From: Sarcomyxa edulis
Lineage: Eukaryota; Basidiomycota; Agaricomycetes; Agaricales; Mycenaceae
Direction: 5' to 3'
NCBI GenBank assembly: GCA_009761415.1
Contig: QUOL01000004.1
Location: forward strand, 1,674,001-1,738,000
DNA length: 64,000 bases
The notes under the pieces are model-generated. The model saw only the letters and a program-made list of their open reading frames with translations. It was not told the DNA's origin and ran no database searches. Both the position numbers and the translations under genes were made by a program. Shown here piece after piece: positions 1 to 13,200 of this stretch (its first letter is position 1; every line of letters begins with the position of its first letter).

Positions 1-261
1 TAGCAGAGGACCTGGTGAAAGTGAGTCGATCGATGACCAGGGCAAGTAAATTTCCGAGTCAGATTCAAAGCCTTTCAGATCACACAGGCGCAAGCAAGCT
101 TAATTATACCGCCGGCGCCCCCGGAGTCCAAATCTGTCTCAATTTCTCCTTGAATTCAGACGACAACATATACCCTCCCGCTGGGATCCAATCCAGGATT
201 CTATGGCTTTCAGCTGGCTAAGGTGATTCTAGATTGACTCTACGATGTCTCTCTCTGAACT

Positions 262-2822
262 TTGCACAGATGGCCGCGAGGAGGATCGAGTAGTGCGCAA
301 CCCGAGTTCACTGTTCGTCTTTATCCAATATGTTCAGCGTTCCATGTCCTGAAGCTTTGTCTAGCTTACTGCAGTCTCACTCGGGCTGCTTATTGGATGT
401 CTTTTATGTTTCACGAACCTTTACTTCGGTCTGCAGACGGGCTGGATCAGTATGTGCGTATTCAGCTTGAATCGAACGAAAGACCAGCCTTTCACAAGTG
501 CTCTTATCAGGATGTCTCTGCAATCAGCCTTGATTGGATTTCTGGTCTCAAAGCTGTTGCCCACACCCCTAAGCCCACAAGAAATCATCGTCGTGCAGAC
601 CACGGCGGTGGCGACTGGCACGGTTCGGCCTCATGTTTTCAATAATCTTAGTACGTAAGTAATAATGAACAAATTTCTAGATGCCACTGGCCGCCGGATT
701 TGTTGGTATACTGCCTGCTTTGGGGCTTCTTAACGAAGAAAGAGACGGATCTCCTCCGATCCATTTAACGTGGATGGGAGCAATAGGGTGGTCGTGTTCC
801 GTTGCATTCTTTGGGTACGGCATTGACGTCTAGGCTTTCTGCTTGACTAATTTTCAATAATAAAGTGTATTTCTCTCTCCTCCCATACGCAAGCAGGTCA
901 TTATCGAAGAGCAACTTGCCTTCCCTTCTGGAACGGCGACAGCACAGCTCATCTCCGTACTTCATCAATTACCTCCGCCTGACACCTCGATACGGCATCG
1001 CCCAGGATACACAGCATTAGAAACTGAAGAAGACGCACGAGATGTCGATGTACCACCAACCCCAAGTAACGAAAGCACAGACGCAGAGACAGCTGAACGA
1101 AACGTAGTTCAACAGGAAGGTTGGAAATCCCTCACTTGGAGTTTTGCCACTTCAAGCGTCATGACGGTGAGTTTCCTTGTATCTTTTGATTCTAATATAT
1201 GAATAACCAAGTATGTAGCTTGCAGCATACTTCTTTCCTATCATCTTCTCAATACCGCTTTTCGGGAATTATCTAGCTCGCGAATGGCTTTGGTCATTCA
1301 CTCCTAGCTTATCATACGTCGGTCAAGGTATCATTATGGGATATCCCACTACTCTGAGCATGAATCTAGTGAGTATGACGCGTCAATCTTGGTCCCTGCT
1401 GCTGCTGATCATCTATATAACAGGGCATGCTCGTAGGTTGGGGCATTCTCTCCCCAATATCGAAATTATCTGGCTGGGCTCCAGGCCCCGTCGGCGACAT
1501 GACAAACGGTGCACGCGGCTGGATACTATGGACATCACTGGCGATTATGTGCTCTGATAGTCTAGTATCCCTGTTCCCCGTCATCGCAGAGTTCGTTACG
1601 GATGCTCTTCGAAGTAGAAGAGAACGTGGTGACCATGTAGGTAACAAAGAAGACCACGAAGTTGAGACGGAGGATCGGCTAGTACCCTATAGCTGGGTTT
1701 TGGGTGGTCTATCTATCAGTGTTGTGGTAGGCACGATACTAGTGTGGGTGGTCTTTGGTCATGAAGGTATCAAACCTTGGGCAACCGTTCTTGGATTTGT
1801 CATAGGAGGAATGCTAAGTATCTTAGGGTCAGTCGACTGTTATCTTCTACCGCAGATCGAACTCAATATCTTCACTAGCGTTCGAGCCTTAGGGGAGACC
1901 GACCTCAATCCAGTCTCTGGTCTAGGAAAAATATCCCAACTATTTTTCGCATGGATCCAGCCCGGTAACATCGTAGCTAATATCATTGCAGGTGGTGTCG
2001 CGGAAGCGGGTGCCCAGCAGTAAGTCAATTCGCACAGTATGCCTTCTCGTAAACTTGGAAGCCTAATCCCCGTAAATTCCTCCTGCAGAGCTGGGGATCT
2101 GATGCAAGACTTAAAGACTGGACATCTATGCCACGCATCGCCAAGAGCCCAATTCTACGGACAACTCATTGGGTCATCTGTCTCTATTCTCGTTACCACC
2201 ACAGCTTACACGCTTTACAACCGAGCGTATACTATTCCAGGTCCTTCGTTCCCTGCACCAACTGCATATGTGTGGTTAAGCCTTGCACGACTGCTTCGTT
2301 CGTCACATCAATGTCCTTTCATCTCGCAGTTCTCTTCTCTGACACCCGTGTACGCACAGGTGATAGACAACTTCCGGAAAATAGCGGAGTATTTATGATA
2401 GCATTTGCTATATTCTTCGGGTTTGTATCTTCCTTCAAAACTTACGCTACCCGTCGACAATTGTCATACGCGAAATGGATCCCGTCTGGCGTGGTGGGTT
2501 TCATCTTTAATCCGAAGAGATACAGGAGAAACTGATAAGACCGCATCGTTAATCTTTCCACAAGGCCTTCGCAATTGGGTTTCTGAACACCCCTTCCTTC
2601 TCACTCGCCCGATTAGTCGGCGGAATTCTGGAGCACGTGTATCGGACACGAATCGCACGGAACAAAAGCGACATTCGGTTAATCGTGATTGCTAGTGGAT
2701 TTGTCCTGGGCGAGGGAGTGGTCAGCATCGTTTCACTTGTGTTGCGGACATTCGGTGTAGGCGTAGCTAGTTGTTGGGGATGTGGGCATGGCATGTGTGC
2801 AGGATGTCCTGCTGCTTCGTAG
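262..2822 (+). CDS. OPT-family (YSL-like) oligopeptide/metal-chelate transporter, 5' end unresolved
   Basis: A multi-spanning plasma- or vacuolar-membrane proton-coupled transporter of the OPT superfamily, which moves oligopeptides or metal-siderophore/nicotianamine chelates. The exons give the classic OPT blocks in order: EFTV then GLLIGCLLCFTNLYFGLQTG (near 393-455), MSLQSALIGF (near 512), TTAVATG then MPLAAGFVG across an intron (near 597-710), FPSGTATAQLI (near 920), LAAYFFPIIFSIPLFGNYLA (near 1220), and a final hydrophobic stretch ending in an ASGFVLGEG segment near 2690. At least seven short introns interrupt it. The frame is open to a stop at 2820-2822. The start is not settled: the ATG at 245 is out of frame with the EFTV exon, so a first exon upstream, perhaps outside the window, is likely. 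The YSL subgroup is inferred from FPSGTATAQLI. Family confidence is high, substrate unknown. Confidence 0.88.
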
Positions 2823-3042
2823 TTCCTATACTTATGTTGTGATTAGATGGTGGTTGGAATCTACTATAAACTTTTCTCATGCCTGTATGGTTGTAAGTTA
2901 TAACACCACACATTCAAAGACGAGTGCGCATCTTCAAGATCTATTATTAGACACGAATTCTTTGATGGTGGCCGTAAGAATTATCGCCTTCTCACATAAT
3001 GCTGTCAGATATCACTTACATTGAGTAATTTCGTCCGGACTC

Positions 3043-3708
3043 CATGGGACGTCGAGCAAAGTACTTGACCATCGCTGCCCAACGGGCTGCAGCTCGTCAA
3101 CGAAAGATCGCTTCGCGGTAAGACTGTCATTTAGAATTAATCATGTACGTCGTTGAGCTGAAGGGCATTCCAAACCCAGGGCAGCCCAAAAAATAAAAAG
3201 TAAACCTCTACCACGATTCGACACGAAATCATTGCCACCCTTACCGTCAACCCTCGTTGAACATGCATTAGAGCTTCTACCAGATGAACAGTCTAAATTG
3301 TTTTGGACTGCTCTGCACCGTCCTCAGGCTGCACTGATTGACGAGAACGAGCTCGCAGGCTGGGATTGTGATCCTCCATACACAGAGAAGGAGAATACCG
3401 ACACTGCCGAGTCATTAGAGAGGTTGGTTGAAATAATGCACGGACGAAATCTACGGTTACAACGTTTGCACGATAATGAACGCGAGGATTATTATTCAAG
3501 TGGCCATGGTAGGGTGGAAGATTATTGGGACGAATTGCGGGAACGGATAGTTGCAGAGGTCGTAGGTTGGAAAAAGCTCGTCAAATATATACCAGAATAC
3601 AAATTGACAGCAGGACCGCGGGAAATGGAGATGGCGAGGCATAGGTTGCAGTGGCGCGCTAGGAGAGCGTTTGGGTTGTACCGACGTCTAGAGATGCTAT
3701 GTTATTGA
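3043..3708 (+). CDS. small hypothetical protein with basic N-terminal tail
   Basis: A two-exon gene: exon 1 3043-3117, intron 3118-3179 (GTAAG...CAG), exon 2 3180-3708, giving about 200 residues. The first 35 residues are rich in Arg, Lys, Ala and Gln (starts MGRRAKYLTIAAQR), resembling a nuclear-localising or nucleic-acid-binding tail. The rest is acidic to neutral and probably helical (ELLPDEQSKLFWTALHRPQ, then Arg/Glu-rich helices ending RRLEMLCY). No catalytic motif, membrane segment or signal peptide is visible. The start was chosen because the splice keeps the frame and joins the basic tail to the longer open frame. I do not recognise a named family. It lies 220 bp downstream of the transporter on the same strand. 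Confidence 0.6.
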
Positions 3709-3824
3709 TGTGCATATCATATTGGGGTTGCGGACAAAAAAAGGGACACTAATTCCACGTTGTCTTTGCTGATTTATGTATACAAAAGCCTGATTGCAAT
3801 CGCCACCACCGAAGAGTCAAGATC

Positions 3825-5840
3825 TCAACCAAGTATCACCTCTTGATCACTGTCATGAGAAAACCCGACCCTGTCTCTCTCCTCTTTCAAAACCTTCTTC
3901 ATCCACAGCAATCCCACATTAGGTCCCATGTCATACCTAGCGGTCGGGTCCGGAGACTCTTCATCGTGAGAGCCTAACATTCGTCTCGTAGTGTCTTCGA
4001 TAGGCTCACGGATCACGAGTGGATGGGAAATGGGGAACACGACGACATCCTCATCCCTTTGTTCAGATGCAGACGCGTACGGAAGGATGATCGGGGATTG
4101 GACGCCGGGGGCGAGGTAATCTGTAGGCCTAGTATCAGCATGAGCTACAGGACCGATGATGGTTATAGGTATTTGGGCATGGAGACTGTCCGTGATCAAC
4201 GAGCGACTGGAGACGCGAGGAGATCCGAGCGGAGTGTGCATTTCCCATAAACCCTCTTCTTCAACATCTTCGTCAGGATCTTCATCTTCGTCGACTAAAT
4301 CAGGATACATACACCTCCTGACCTCAGGCGGGTGCACAATGCCTAAGTTGATCTGTATGAAGGCTTCGGAAGAGGCGTAGTAGGTGCGGAACGTGCGCAG
4401 TGCACCGTGTTGTACCTTGACCTCAAAGTCATACCATTCCGTAGTGTTGGCGTCGGTGTCAGAAGTGTTGGGAATCTCGATAGACTGACTCGGTCGACGA
4501 TCCCATCCATATCTACTGCACGGACCATCAAACATACGTGAGTAGGCTCTTCCGGAAGGGAGGATTTCCTGTGTATAGCTATCCATTTCATCCCAGAAGG
4601 AGCAGGAGGTCATGCCGGGAGACCCTGCGACGTCTCCTCCTAGTGTAGCTTGCGATTTCGCCCAATGATGATCTCGGATTGTCATGACATCGAGATCGAG
4701 GCTTCGAGCGATGGTGAAGCCGGGAGTCAGACGATGAATTGCAATTTTGCCTTTGACCGTTTCACCTGTACATGGACGAACAGGTTCAGCATCAGAACCG
4801 CCAATGATAACAAAGACATGATCAAAACAGAATTCCGAGTCACTCACCTTGACGTACAACATTTCCACCGTCAAGAACGACTTCGGCGCCGAACGTGGTC
4901 GCCTGTACGTTCGCTTTGCATTGCAGCTCGCTATCGTTATTGCCACAAGAGCGACTCTGACAATCCGAGCTTTCGTAGAAAGTTGACTGCGTTCTGAAAG
5001 GCCAAGGCTCCACAGACTTCAAGGGAACAAATTCGGGAATAAAGGTTGTATACCCTGCAGGTATCTCGATAGTGCGCCCACTGGAAAACTCGACTATGGC
5101 GGTATAGTGGTATGAATGCTTGCTTGACGCGGTTGTTCTGCCGTATGAATCCCCTAAGGACCAGGTCCACTGGTCGATGCCCGGTGGGTAGTTGACATCG
5201 GGGAGATGTACGATGAATGGGAGTATGAGGGGTTGGTCTAGAAGTATACATGAGAAGTGAGAGCTGGAGTAGGTGACTGTGATACGCACCGATCGTAATG
5301 GGGCCCTTGAGCAATGTTGTTTCGGTTTTCCAGACCTGACGTTCTTCGGCGGCAAGACCCCATGACGAAGGATCTTGCACGGCTTGTTGGTACGTGTGCC
5401 AGTAGTCGTCGTTGCAAGTCGGGCTCGTAAGAGTGGTATTGATGAGAGGTTCCGGGCATCCGCAAGGAAGAGGTAAGGTAACATTCTCATTTCTGCGGGA
5501 AGGGGAGAAGAAGGTTAGTCACATACACGTCCACATTTTAGGATGATTGACTCACAGATATTTGACCTGACTGAACTCGTCCAGCTGGAGCTGGAGAGAA
5601 ACGGCTGTGACGGGGTCAGTGCATGACGGGTTGATCTTAATACGAAGATCTCCTGTTCGATGAGCCGTTTTGTTATAACGCGTGCATGCTAGTGTGTATT
5701 GGAGATTGCGTACCGTGTCTTATCGTATTTGGGGAGAGGTCCTCCGCCCGAACCCACGCTTTAACGGTGCATTCCAAGCTTGAACGTGCGTGTGCGATAC
5801 CGGTAAGAGTTAGTACTATGTATGAAAGACGACCGCGCAT
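3825..5840 (-). CDS. conserved secreted/lumenal protein with arrestin-like beta-sandwich resemblance
   Basis: Read on the minus strand, the start at 5840 gives a short hydrophobic leader (MRGRLSYIVLTLTGIAHARS) that looks like a cleavable signal peptide. Then follow exons with CTVKAWVRAEDLSPNTIRHG, a CTDPVTAVSLQLQLDEFSQV block, LPFIVHLPDVNYPPGIDQW and HYTAIVEFSSGRTIEIPAG. These alternating beta-strands and Pro-Pro turns resemble arrestin-type sandwich domains, but no named family can be assigned with certainty. A third part has paired Cys (CQSRSCGNN). The C-terminal exon (3825 to about 4780) ends in an acidic DEDEDPDEDVEEE tract and a low-complexity tail. Introns are near 5655-5712, 5500-5560, 5232-5290 and 4770-4850. 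A signal peptide on an arrestin-like fold would be unusual, so the resemblance may be only structural. It diverges from MED19. Confidence 0.55.
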
Positions 5841-6329
5841 CGTTGTTTGGGGGTTTACGACTCGGTTCTTCGTCTCTTATAAGTATCCACTTGATGGCTT
5901 CTCGAGGAGTACTGCCTTGATCAAACCTTGCCAAGGACCCAACAAGGGCCAGAACACCGGAAATTCCTTATCAATTTTGGTGTGGCATACCAGTGAATAT
6001 AGTTGATTTGATAGATGTAGACATCAAAATGATTCGCCGTTGAAGTGCGATACCAGTGGCATTCTAACCAGCGCAATGTTCGATGAGTGGGCTTGAATGA
6101 GTACCGCCATGATAGGATCAGTGCTTGAAGCAGGAGAGTCTCAGATTTCAGGATCCGAGGTTGTGAGAACAAAAAAGATGTCCGGCGATGGGTCCGGCGA
6201 TGATCTGGGTGGATTTCCGGACTTGGAATTGTGAGCGGCGACGTTGTCACTCACCAACAACATCGACCTCGACATCGACCTCGACATTTTCTTCGACAGA
6301 GCTCATCGCACTCGACAGCGACAAGAGTC
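5841..6329. promoter_or_regulatory. divergent intergenic promoter region
   Basis: This 489 bp space lies between two divergent start codons (arrestin-like gene leftward, MED19 rightward) and must hold both promoters. It contains a short direct repeat of CCGGCGATG (6182 and 6194) and a CGACCTCGACAT repeat (6263-6290). No TATA-like box is evident. The minus-strand gene could have an additional upstream exon here, since a frame on that strand stays open between about 5870 and 5940. Confidence 0.4.
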
Positions 6330-8185
6330 ATGTCAAACGATGCTCTCATTCCCTCAGATGCATTTGCAGGCAACGCAACAGCAGGTCCTTCAACTCCCCC
6401 CACACTACCAACCGTAACGCCACCAATTTTGCTTTACCTACCTCCCCCAGGCAAGTCTCATCTCTTCTAACTTACCATCCACTTCTATCAATTACATCAC
6501 ATACACAGGTCCACCACAGGGCCCAGCATATCTCACAAGCACACAAGACCTTCTTTCTCGTTTTCTTCTTCTCCCAGCTTACGACAAGTATGTTCGTCCG
6601 GCGACTTCACCCCAGGAAACCGGCCTAGACATCCCTCCCACCCCCACTCTTGATAAAGGCAAGGGTCGTGAGGTAGATACTCCTGGAGATGGTCATGATG
6701 GCTCAGACGATCACGATCACGACCATGAAGGCGGCGACAAGGGAGCAAAGAAGAACAAGAACAATTATAAACATCTCATCAAAGGTATTCCAGGTGCGTA
6801 TCGCTCATTATTCAGATTGAAATCCGTCTACGATTCAACATCGACACCGTGTAGGAAAACACTCCATGAAAAAAGACGACTACCTCACGACTATAATGCA
6901 AATACCCCCTAAACAGCGCATCGCTATCAAAACCTTTGATCAGCGTACACAGAGGGAGGCATTCTCCGTCAGTTTAGAGGGGTTGAAAGGGGTCAGCACT
7001 TCCTTCCATCGCGTCTTTTTTTAGCACTCGACTAAATTGACCTTGTCAGTGGAATCCCAACGCCCTCGTCCTTGAATCCGCGCAAGCGCGCGAAGACCGT
7101 AAAAAACGGGTACGTCCTTCCCTACTGTCCACTTGTCTCCACTCTCTCACAACGATCTGAACTTTCCGTACTTTCATGCATTCCAACAGAAAGAACTCAA
7201 ACGACTGGCCAAAGCACAAGCACAAAACCCACAGTCCCAACCACCTGCACCACCCCCACCATTATCCGCCTCAGTATCAACACCCGGCCCAACCTCATCC
7301 TCTTCTTCGATTCCACCGCCTCTACAACACACGGTATCAGCTCCAGTCCCTCTTCAAGCCAGTGCAGGTGGCAGTGGAAGCAGTGCGGGGACACCTCGGC
7401 CTGGTGGTGTAGCAAGATCTACTGGGGGCACTCCACGGCCCGGATCAGGTACGCCTCGGCCAGGTAGTGGTGTACCCCGTCCAGGCTCCGCTCGACCACC
7501 ACCCCCACCTGTCCAAATACCTCCAACGAATGCAAGGGTTGGTACGCCTCTTCGGACTGCAACGCCCACGTCTGCTCGGACGCCTACATCTGCAAGGCAT
7601 GCAACGCCTATACCGGGATCTAATGTCAATGGGATGCGAACTTCTACGCCGGTGGTGGCTGCTTCGAATCCGTATCCGAATGTCAATGGGGTACAAAGTG
7701 GAAACGGAAACGGAGTACATGCCGGCGCGCATGGAAGTGCCAATGGAGTACATCCTGGTGCCAATGGGGCATATGCTGGTGTCAATGGAGTGCATAACGC
7801 CGGGGCTAATCAGGCACAGAAGGGACTTGTACAGGACAAGAGGGGGAAGAAACGGGAGAGGGAGAGGGATGGGGATGGCAGTGTGCATGGGAACGGGAAC
7901 GGGAACGGGAACGGGGTACGGAACGTGAATAGTAACGGTAACAATACGAATGCAACTGGAGGAGGGGGCGGAGGAGGAGTACCGAAACCGGTTGTTAGTG
8001 CTCGAGCGGGGATAGCTGGGGTTCGACCGAGGCCAGTCAAGAAACAGAGGATGGTAATTAACATGAGCACCCTTCTTCCTTGGATTTGGCTCACCTTCTT
8101 TTTGCGGGAAATATAGGACATCCAAGGTCAGGCGAGGGATGTTACTATACAGCAGCAGCCTACGCCTACGCCTCAGGGCGTCTAA
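6330..8185 (+). CDS. MED19: Mediator complex subunit 19 (MED19/Rox3 family)
   Basis: A subunit of the Mediator head module, which links transcription factors to RNA polymerase II in the nucleus. The diagnostic fungal Rox3/Med19 block is spread over three exons: an HLIKGIPGKHSMKKDDYLTT segment (about 6771-6885), PPKQRIAIKTFDQRTQREAF (6907-6966), then SLEGLKGWNPNALVLESAQ (6973-7085) and REDRKKRKELKRLAKAQ (7090-7220). The N-terminal 110 residues include an acidic/His stretch (DGHDGSDDHDHDHEGG). The C-terminal half is low complexity: Pro/Ser/Gly repeats (GTPRPGSG type), Asn-Gly repeats, a Gly tract and a basic KRERERD patch. The last intron (about 8053-8115) is followed by a short exon ending TPTPQGV and the stop at 8183-8185. 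The start at 6330 was preferred over the in-frame ATG at 6231 because it avoids a His/Arg-rich leader. Identity is strong, start less so. Confidence 0.85.
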
Positions 8186-10214
8186 ATTTAAGTTGGTGGG
8201 ATGGGAGGCATAGGACATACCCTTTTTGGGGCGGTGTTGGCGGGTCTGTGGATTTGGGGTTGAGTCGGGGTTTCCTCGGTCGTTGATTTCATCTCAGCCA
8301 ATCTCAATGTGCAGCGTTCAGATGCTCTATCGATGACGATCGCATAACACGGTCACGGACACGGTATCGCGGAGCATCGCTCCCAGATGGAGACGTCTTC
8401 GGGCATCGTAGGCTACACCCATGGGACCTGGTACTCGAGTATCAATGTCAATGACATTATAAGTGTCTGTGCTTCAAAACACCTTCCACGGACCACCCAT
8501 ATGCATCGACATATCCTATCACCACCTTGACATTATCCGAATATATCCTCCGATTTAACTTTTGCAGTGTATATACACCATCATCCTTTCATCCTCATCC
8601 CCATTGTCATCAATCCTCCTTCCACTTCCACTTCCACTTCCAATTTCCATCCACCTCTACCTCCAATTTTTCCACTTCCACTGCTCTCCCTGCTTCCCCT
8701 GAGTTTAGACGTTAACGCATCTGTTCTAGTTACACGATGGTTCTAGTTTTCTTTTCATCCTATCCACATACTCAGTATCTGTATATATTCTTGTTTTCGT
8801 CCTGATTATATTGCAGGTCGGTGAGGGTGGCGGTGCACAACTCCCTTTTTATAACTAGCGCTCGTAGTCTAGCCTGGTTTCCAACTTAGCGGAACAGAGG
8901 TATTTCTCTCCCCCAACTTTTCCAGTGCTAATCACCATTTGAGTCCTTTGGCGCAGGAGCTGTAATGTCACATCACGGTATGTGACTAGCCGCGTTTGGT
9001 TGAGAGGTGGAGTGACGCGCTGCGACGCGTCTTCATTCACGTACACACACTGACTCTGCAATATGTTGCTATTACTTCACTCTATCATGGTATCCACTCT
9101 TTTAGAGCTGCTTTCGAGATTCTAGCATTCTGCCTTCTCTTGGTCTGCATGTCAGGATCCGGAGAACTTGAAGAGGGCCCTAGTGTTTGTTGTTCAGGAT
9201 GGAAACATTGCGACCTCCGCCCTACTGGTAACACTTTCGCTCAATGACAACGAAGCGCTCAGCAGCTTCGTGTATGGTAAAAGGCATCCGGGCGATACAA
9301 AGCATGAAGTCCGAACGGTGCTTAGTTCGGTTTTCCCTCCTGCTCGTTTCTTTGTACTGACCCTTCCAAAGGGAGTTAGAAGAGACTCCTGGCACTGATA
9401 TAGACACATACAAGCAACCCTTGCCTCTCCACAAAACAAGAGTGTCTATGAGAGTGAGTGGAACAGGTCTATATTGGAGGGTAGAGAAATGCTCAACATT
9501 GTGATTTGTTCCTTGAAACCGAGTGTAGCCTCCATCATCCCGATCTTGGGAACTGCGATCCTAGATCATGATGGCAAGGTCGAGTAAGAACGGCCACTTG
9601 ACATGATGCTTCTAACTCAAATGTTTCGGTATACACTATGGCTTACATGGCGTTCCTTGGATGACGCTCCGCAAGACCTCATCTCCACTTCATCCGTCCG
9701 TAGTCTCTACATCAAACGAAAAGAGCCTGGTCATGACTCGGCTTGACCGCCGAGATAGAGCCTCACAATCTGTCGACGAGATTCTCTCATCTAAAAGACT
9801 CGCTAGTAGATGTTTGCAGCTTATGGTAAAGCCCGTCCCAGTCGTGATGATAGTATCCATTATAAGCATCATGTCCTCTATTCGCTGAATCTCAAAGACA
9901 GACTCACGACGGACCTTCATCAGATTGGAGAGTACCAGGATATTGACAGAGACTTGAAATGATATGGCTCAGAAGCGTCAAAATAATATAGCAAGCCTGG
10001 TAGGAAGACACATACAAAACAGAGCGAAGGAATTATTAGGTAGAAATATATGTTTGTATATACAAGAGGTGTGTATACAAGTTGTTCAAAGCGAGGAGAC
10101 CCAGGGTATCGAAAGCAAAAAAAGGATCAATATCGATATCAGTTCGAGGAAGTATAAGTAGTGTCATAAAATCATCAAAATCGTACCGCAACATCAAATC
10201 CATATCTCATATCC
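8186..10214. other. 2 kb intergenic stretch without a supported gene
   Basis: Several open frames of 60-85 codons occur here on both strands (for example 8996-9247 plus, 9194-9439 minus, 9690-9920 minus). None shows a recognisable motif, a plausible intron chain or biased composition. The first few hundred bases are presumably the MED19 3' UTR and terminator. 9960-10200 is AT-rich and would be the 3' flank of the minus-strand I-BAR gene. A non-coding transcript cannot be excluded. Confidence 0.5.
8618..8690. repeat. imperfect TTCCAC microsatellite-like tract
   Basis: A pyrimidine-rich low-complexity tract with several consecutive TTCCAC units (about 8620-8642), followed by degenerate CCAATTTCCA, CCACCTC and TTCCACT variants. 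It sits in the non-coding space downstream of MED19. Confidence 0.6.
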
Positions 10215-13200
10215 TCACCGTCTGCTTAGATTTGTCACACTCCCACTACCTTGATAGTTTCTCCTTCCGGCACTTGGCCCCATCCTTCCATCCTCCTCAG
10301 CTCTTAAAACCCCAACTCCCTGCGCCATTAGAGTAGTCGAACTCGAGTTCCTCTTCCCATCCAACGAAAATACATTCTTCTTTCCCAGTCCCCCTTCTAT
10401 TCCCTTTTGTGACGAGGAAGACGAGAACGCGTTCATCCCAACCGGCATACTGAACCTCCTCATCCAACCCTTGGGTTTCTCGGGCTGTCGAAGCACGATG
10501 GGTGGCTCCGGGGGTCGGCGGAGGTCTTGTGAAGACGCAGATATAGGAGAAGAGGTGTTGTAATGGCTAGCTGAACAGGCTTCGCAGGTGCAGTACATGG
10601 AGTGCTCGGTGTGCGAAGACGATGCACGGGAGACATTGCTGCTGTTGTGCGCTTCGGACTGCACGGGAGGGGGTATCAAATGGGTCGTGCTGTAGGAATG
10701 TATTTTGCTATTCATCGGAACGTTGTTCGCCGTGTTAGAGTTCAGACTGAGGTCTAACTGCGAGCGAGGATGGAATGATGTCCGTCGTTGCCTTGGGAGG
10801 TTGTCATTATCACTGATAGCTCCTCCTCGGGTACTCATCGAAGCAAAATTAGCCCGATCCCTCTCCAAGTCTCTCGCTTTCAGCTCGATTTCGAGCTCTC
10901 GTTCTCGAAGCTGTTGTGCTTTCTCTTTCAATTCGAGATCTGCGAGTTCCTCCATCCTTTGTTGACGTCTTCGTTCGCGTTCGTCATTATCGTCTGGTCT
11001 GGCAGATGGTGAAGACGGTCCAGATCTATACCCTCCTGTGGTGACATCGCGGCGTTCCTGGACAGTAGAGTATTTATCCAGAGAAGAAGGGTTTGGAGGT
11101 TGGCGAGCGACTGCAGGTGGGGAAGCAGTCCTGATTCTTGGAGATGTTGGAGAAGGAGATGAATTCAAAACATTAGTGTCGATCGTTTGATAGCGTGTTG
11201 CTAGATCAGTTACACTGAATGGGAGAGGGAGACGGGGGACTTCTTTCGTAGGAGGGGGCGATATTGTTCCGGACTATGGAGAATGACATAGAACGTCAAT
11301 AATCGCAGAAATAGAATGCAAAGTATAGTATACATGTCAAAACTCACGCTGTTCGAGTAGCGATGTCGCATTGCAGCGACGATACTTCCTGTCCCACTGT
11401 TTCCCGTATCGCTTCGTTCAAGATTCGCACTAACGGGCGCCTTGACTGTATCGGGACCAGAGTTGTTGCTCCCTGATTTCGACTTCCCAGTCATGCCAAA
11501 TTCATCCTGACTAGGATTGTCAACTCTGCTGATGCTGCTGGGTATCTGAGTGCTAGAGTCCGAGGGTAAGGTTGTTTTACTAGGGACTCGAGACTCAGAT
11601 ATCACTTCCATAGTCTGTGATCTCTGTGGTGGTGGTCGTCGTAAGTCAGGCGAAGAGGTTTCGGATCTAACCCCCTCGACATGAGGCGAGCCAGACGAAG
11701 AAGGTGGCAATCGTGGGGGCGCAGGCAATACTTGTTGAGGAGTCGAAGTACCAGCGCCAGTTTCCGTAGCCTGCACATCAAGAGGAAGATCAGACCGTTT
11801 CTCGGGCAACGGTGATTCGGTCAATCGAGTGGTAAGACTTGGACGACTGGCAGATGCTGAAGAGGAAGACACATTACGCGACTGAGGCGACTGCTGGGAT
11901 TGGGACACGGAGGGTTGTCGGAGGGGAAGAGAAGGTATAGGGAAATGAGTGGGAGGTGAAGGGAAGGCGGATAAGGAACGAACTGAACCAGTATTTGGAT
12001 CTGTGAGAGGTCGTGGAGGCTCGAATGAAGATGGAGGCGGCGAGCTACTGGCGAGTCCGGCATTAGAGCTAGGGCCCTGAGTTGCTGAATTATATGGCTC
12101 GCGACCTGATGCAATACCAAGAGTAGATAAGTCTCGTTCACTTTGCCATGCATAGCGGCCTTCCGAGAAGTTTTGCTCGGGCGGGTCATTACCTACATTC
12201 CTCATGGTAGTGGCAGGCGTAGATTGGTTATCTTCAGGTCGCTTAGCATCTCCTTGGTCCTGCTGGTCAACGTCTGGCAAATCTTGGGGTATCGATCCAG
12301 TCCAGCCTCCTTCACAGTATGAGCGCCATTCTCCTAAAGGTCCAATCGTTGGCGAGAATCGCCGGACACCTTCACAAGCCCGTAGCCACTCTGCGTCTGC
12401 CAATCTGGAGACGCAAGCAGCTACGCTGTTTGTAGTAGCAGTATGCCGTTGAGTTATCTGCAATGAATGGTTACTGCAGAAGAAGTCTGATGAGAGAACG
12501 ATTGTATGAACTTGAAGGTGCAATGAAGGTACAAACTATTTCTCCTGGGACATCTCTGGTCCAACAGTGCTGAGTATATTGATATATCGAGCATGCTCTT
12601 CACCTGCATCGCGAGGGTTCTTCTTGGATTTCTTTTCGTATGCCTGGCCTTTGTAATACTATCAGGCCATGCTATCGAGGCACAAACTAAGAATTCACCA
12701 GCTTGCTTGATCTTAGTATTCGCGTTAGATATCTTATCATCGTGAGCTTTCTCTTCTTTCTGAAAGTGATACGTAAAGTTCAGTCGATTGAGTTTCAATG
12801 GACGCGTTGAAGGAGCTTACAGCAAGTTTCTTGAACCATTTCTTCACTTCCCCACTGATACCGTCGTACTCCTGTATGACAATTCCATAAATAAAGATGT
12901 AGAAAGGAGGCTTGTACGTACCTTGTCTGCATACTTTGCGAACTTGGAGTCTATCTCTGATAGTGCTTCGAATATAGTCGCGCTCGTATTCAGAGCATTC
13001 CCTACAAGAGCTTAACTACGTTGCGACGAGTAGGAACTAATGCACTCACCAGCAATATCGCCGGTCACTTTCAGACCAGCGGTTTCACGTAGAGCCTTCG
13101 AGAGTTTCTTCTGCAAAGTAACGACAGCCCCCGCAGCTTCGCAGTAGTCATTCAAGATGTTAAGAAGGGTCTCCAGAGATTTACAAGACTTGTGGACATC

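Noticed and set aside
245..261. ATG at 245 as the start of the OPT transporter
   Set aside because: It is out of frame with the conserved EFTV exon, and the frame runs into a stop before the first membrane block.
8996..9439. Open frames of 70-85 codons on both strands
   Set aside because: No family resemblance, and mutually overlapping frames in different registers are expected by chance.
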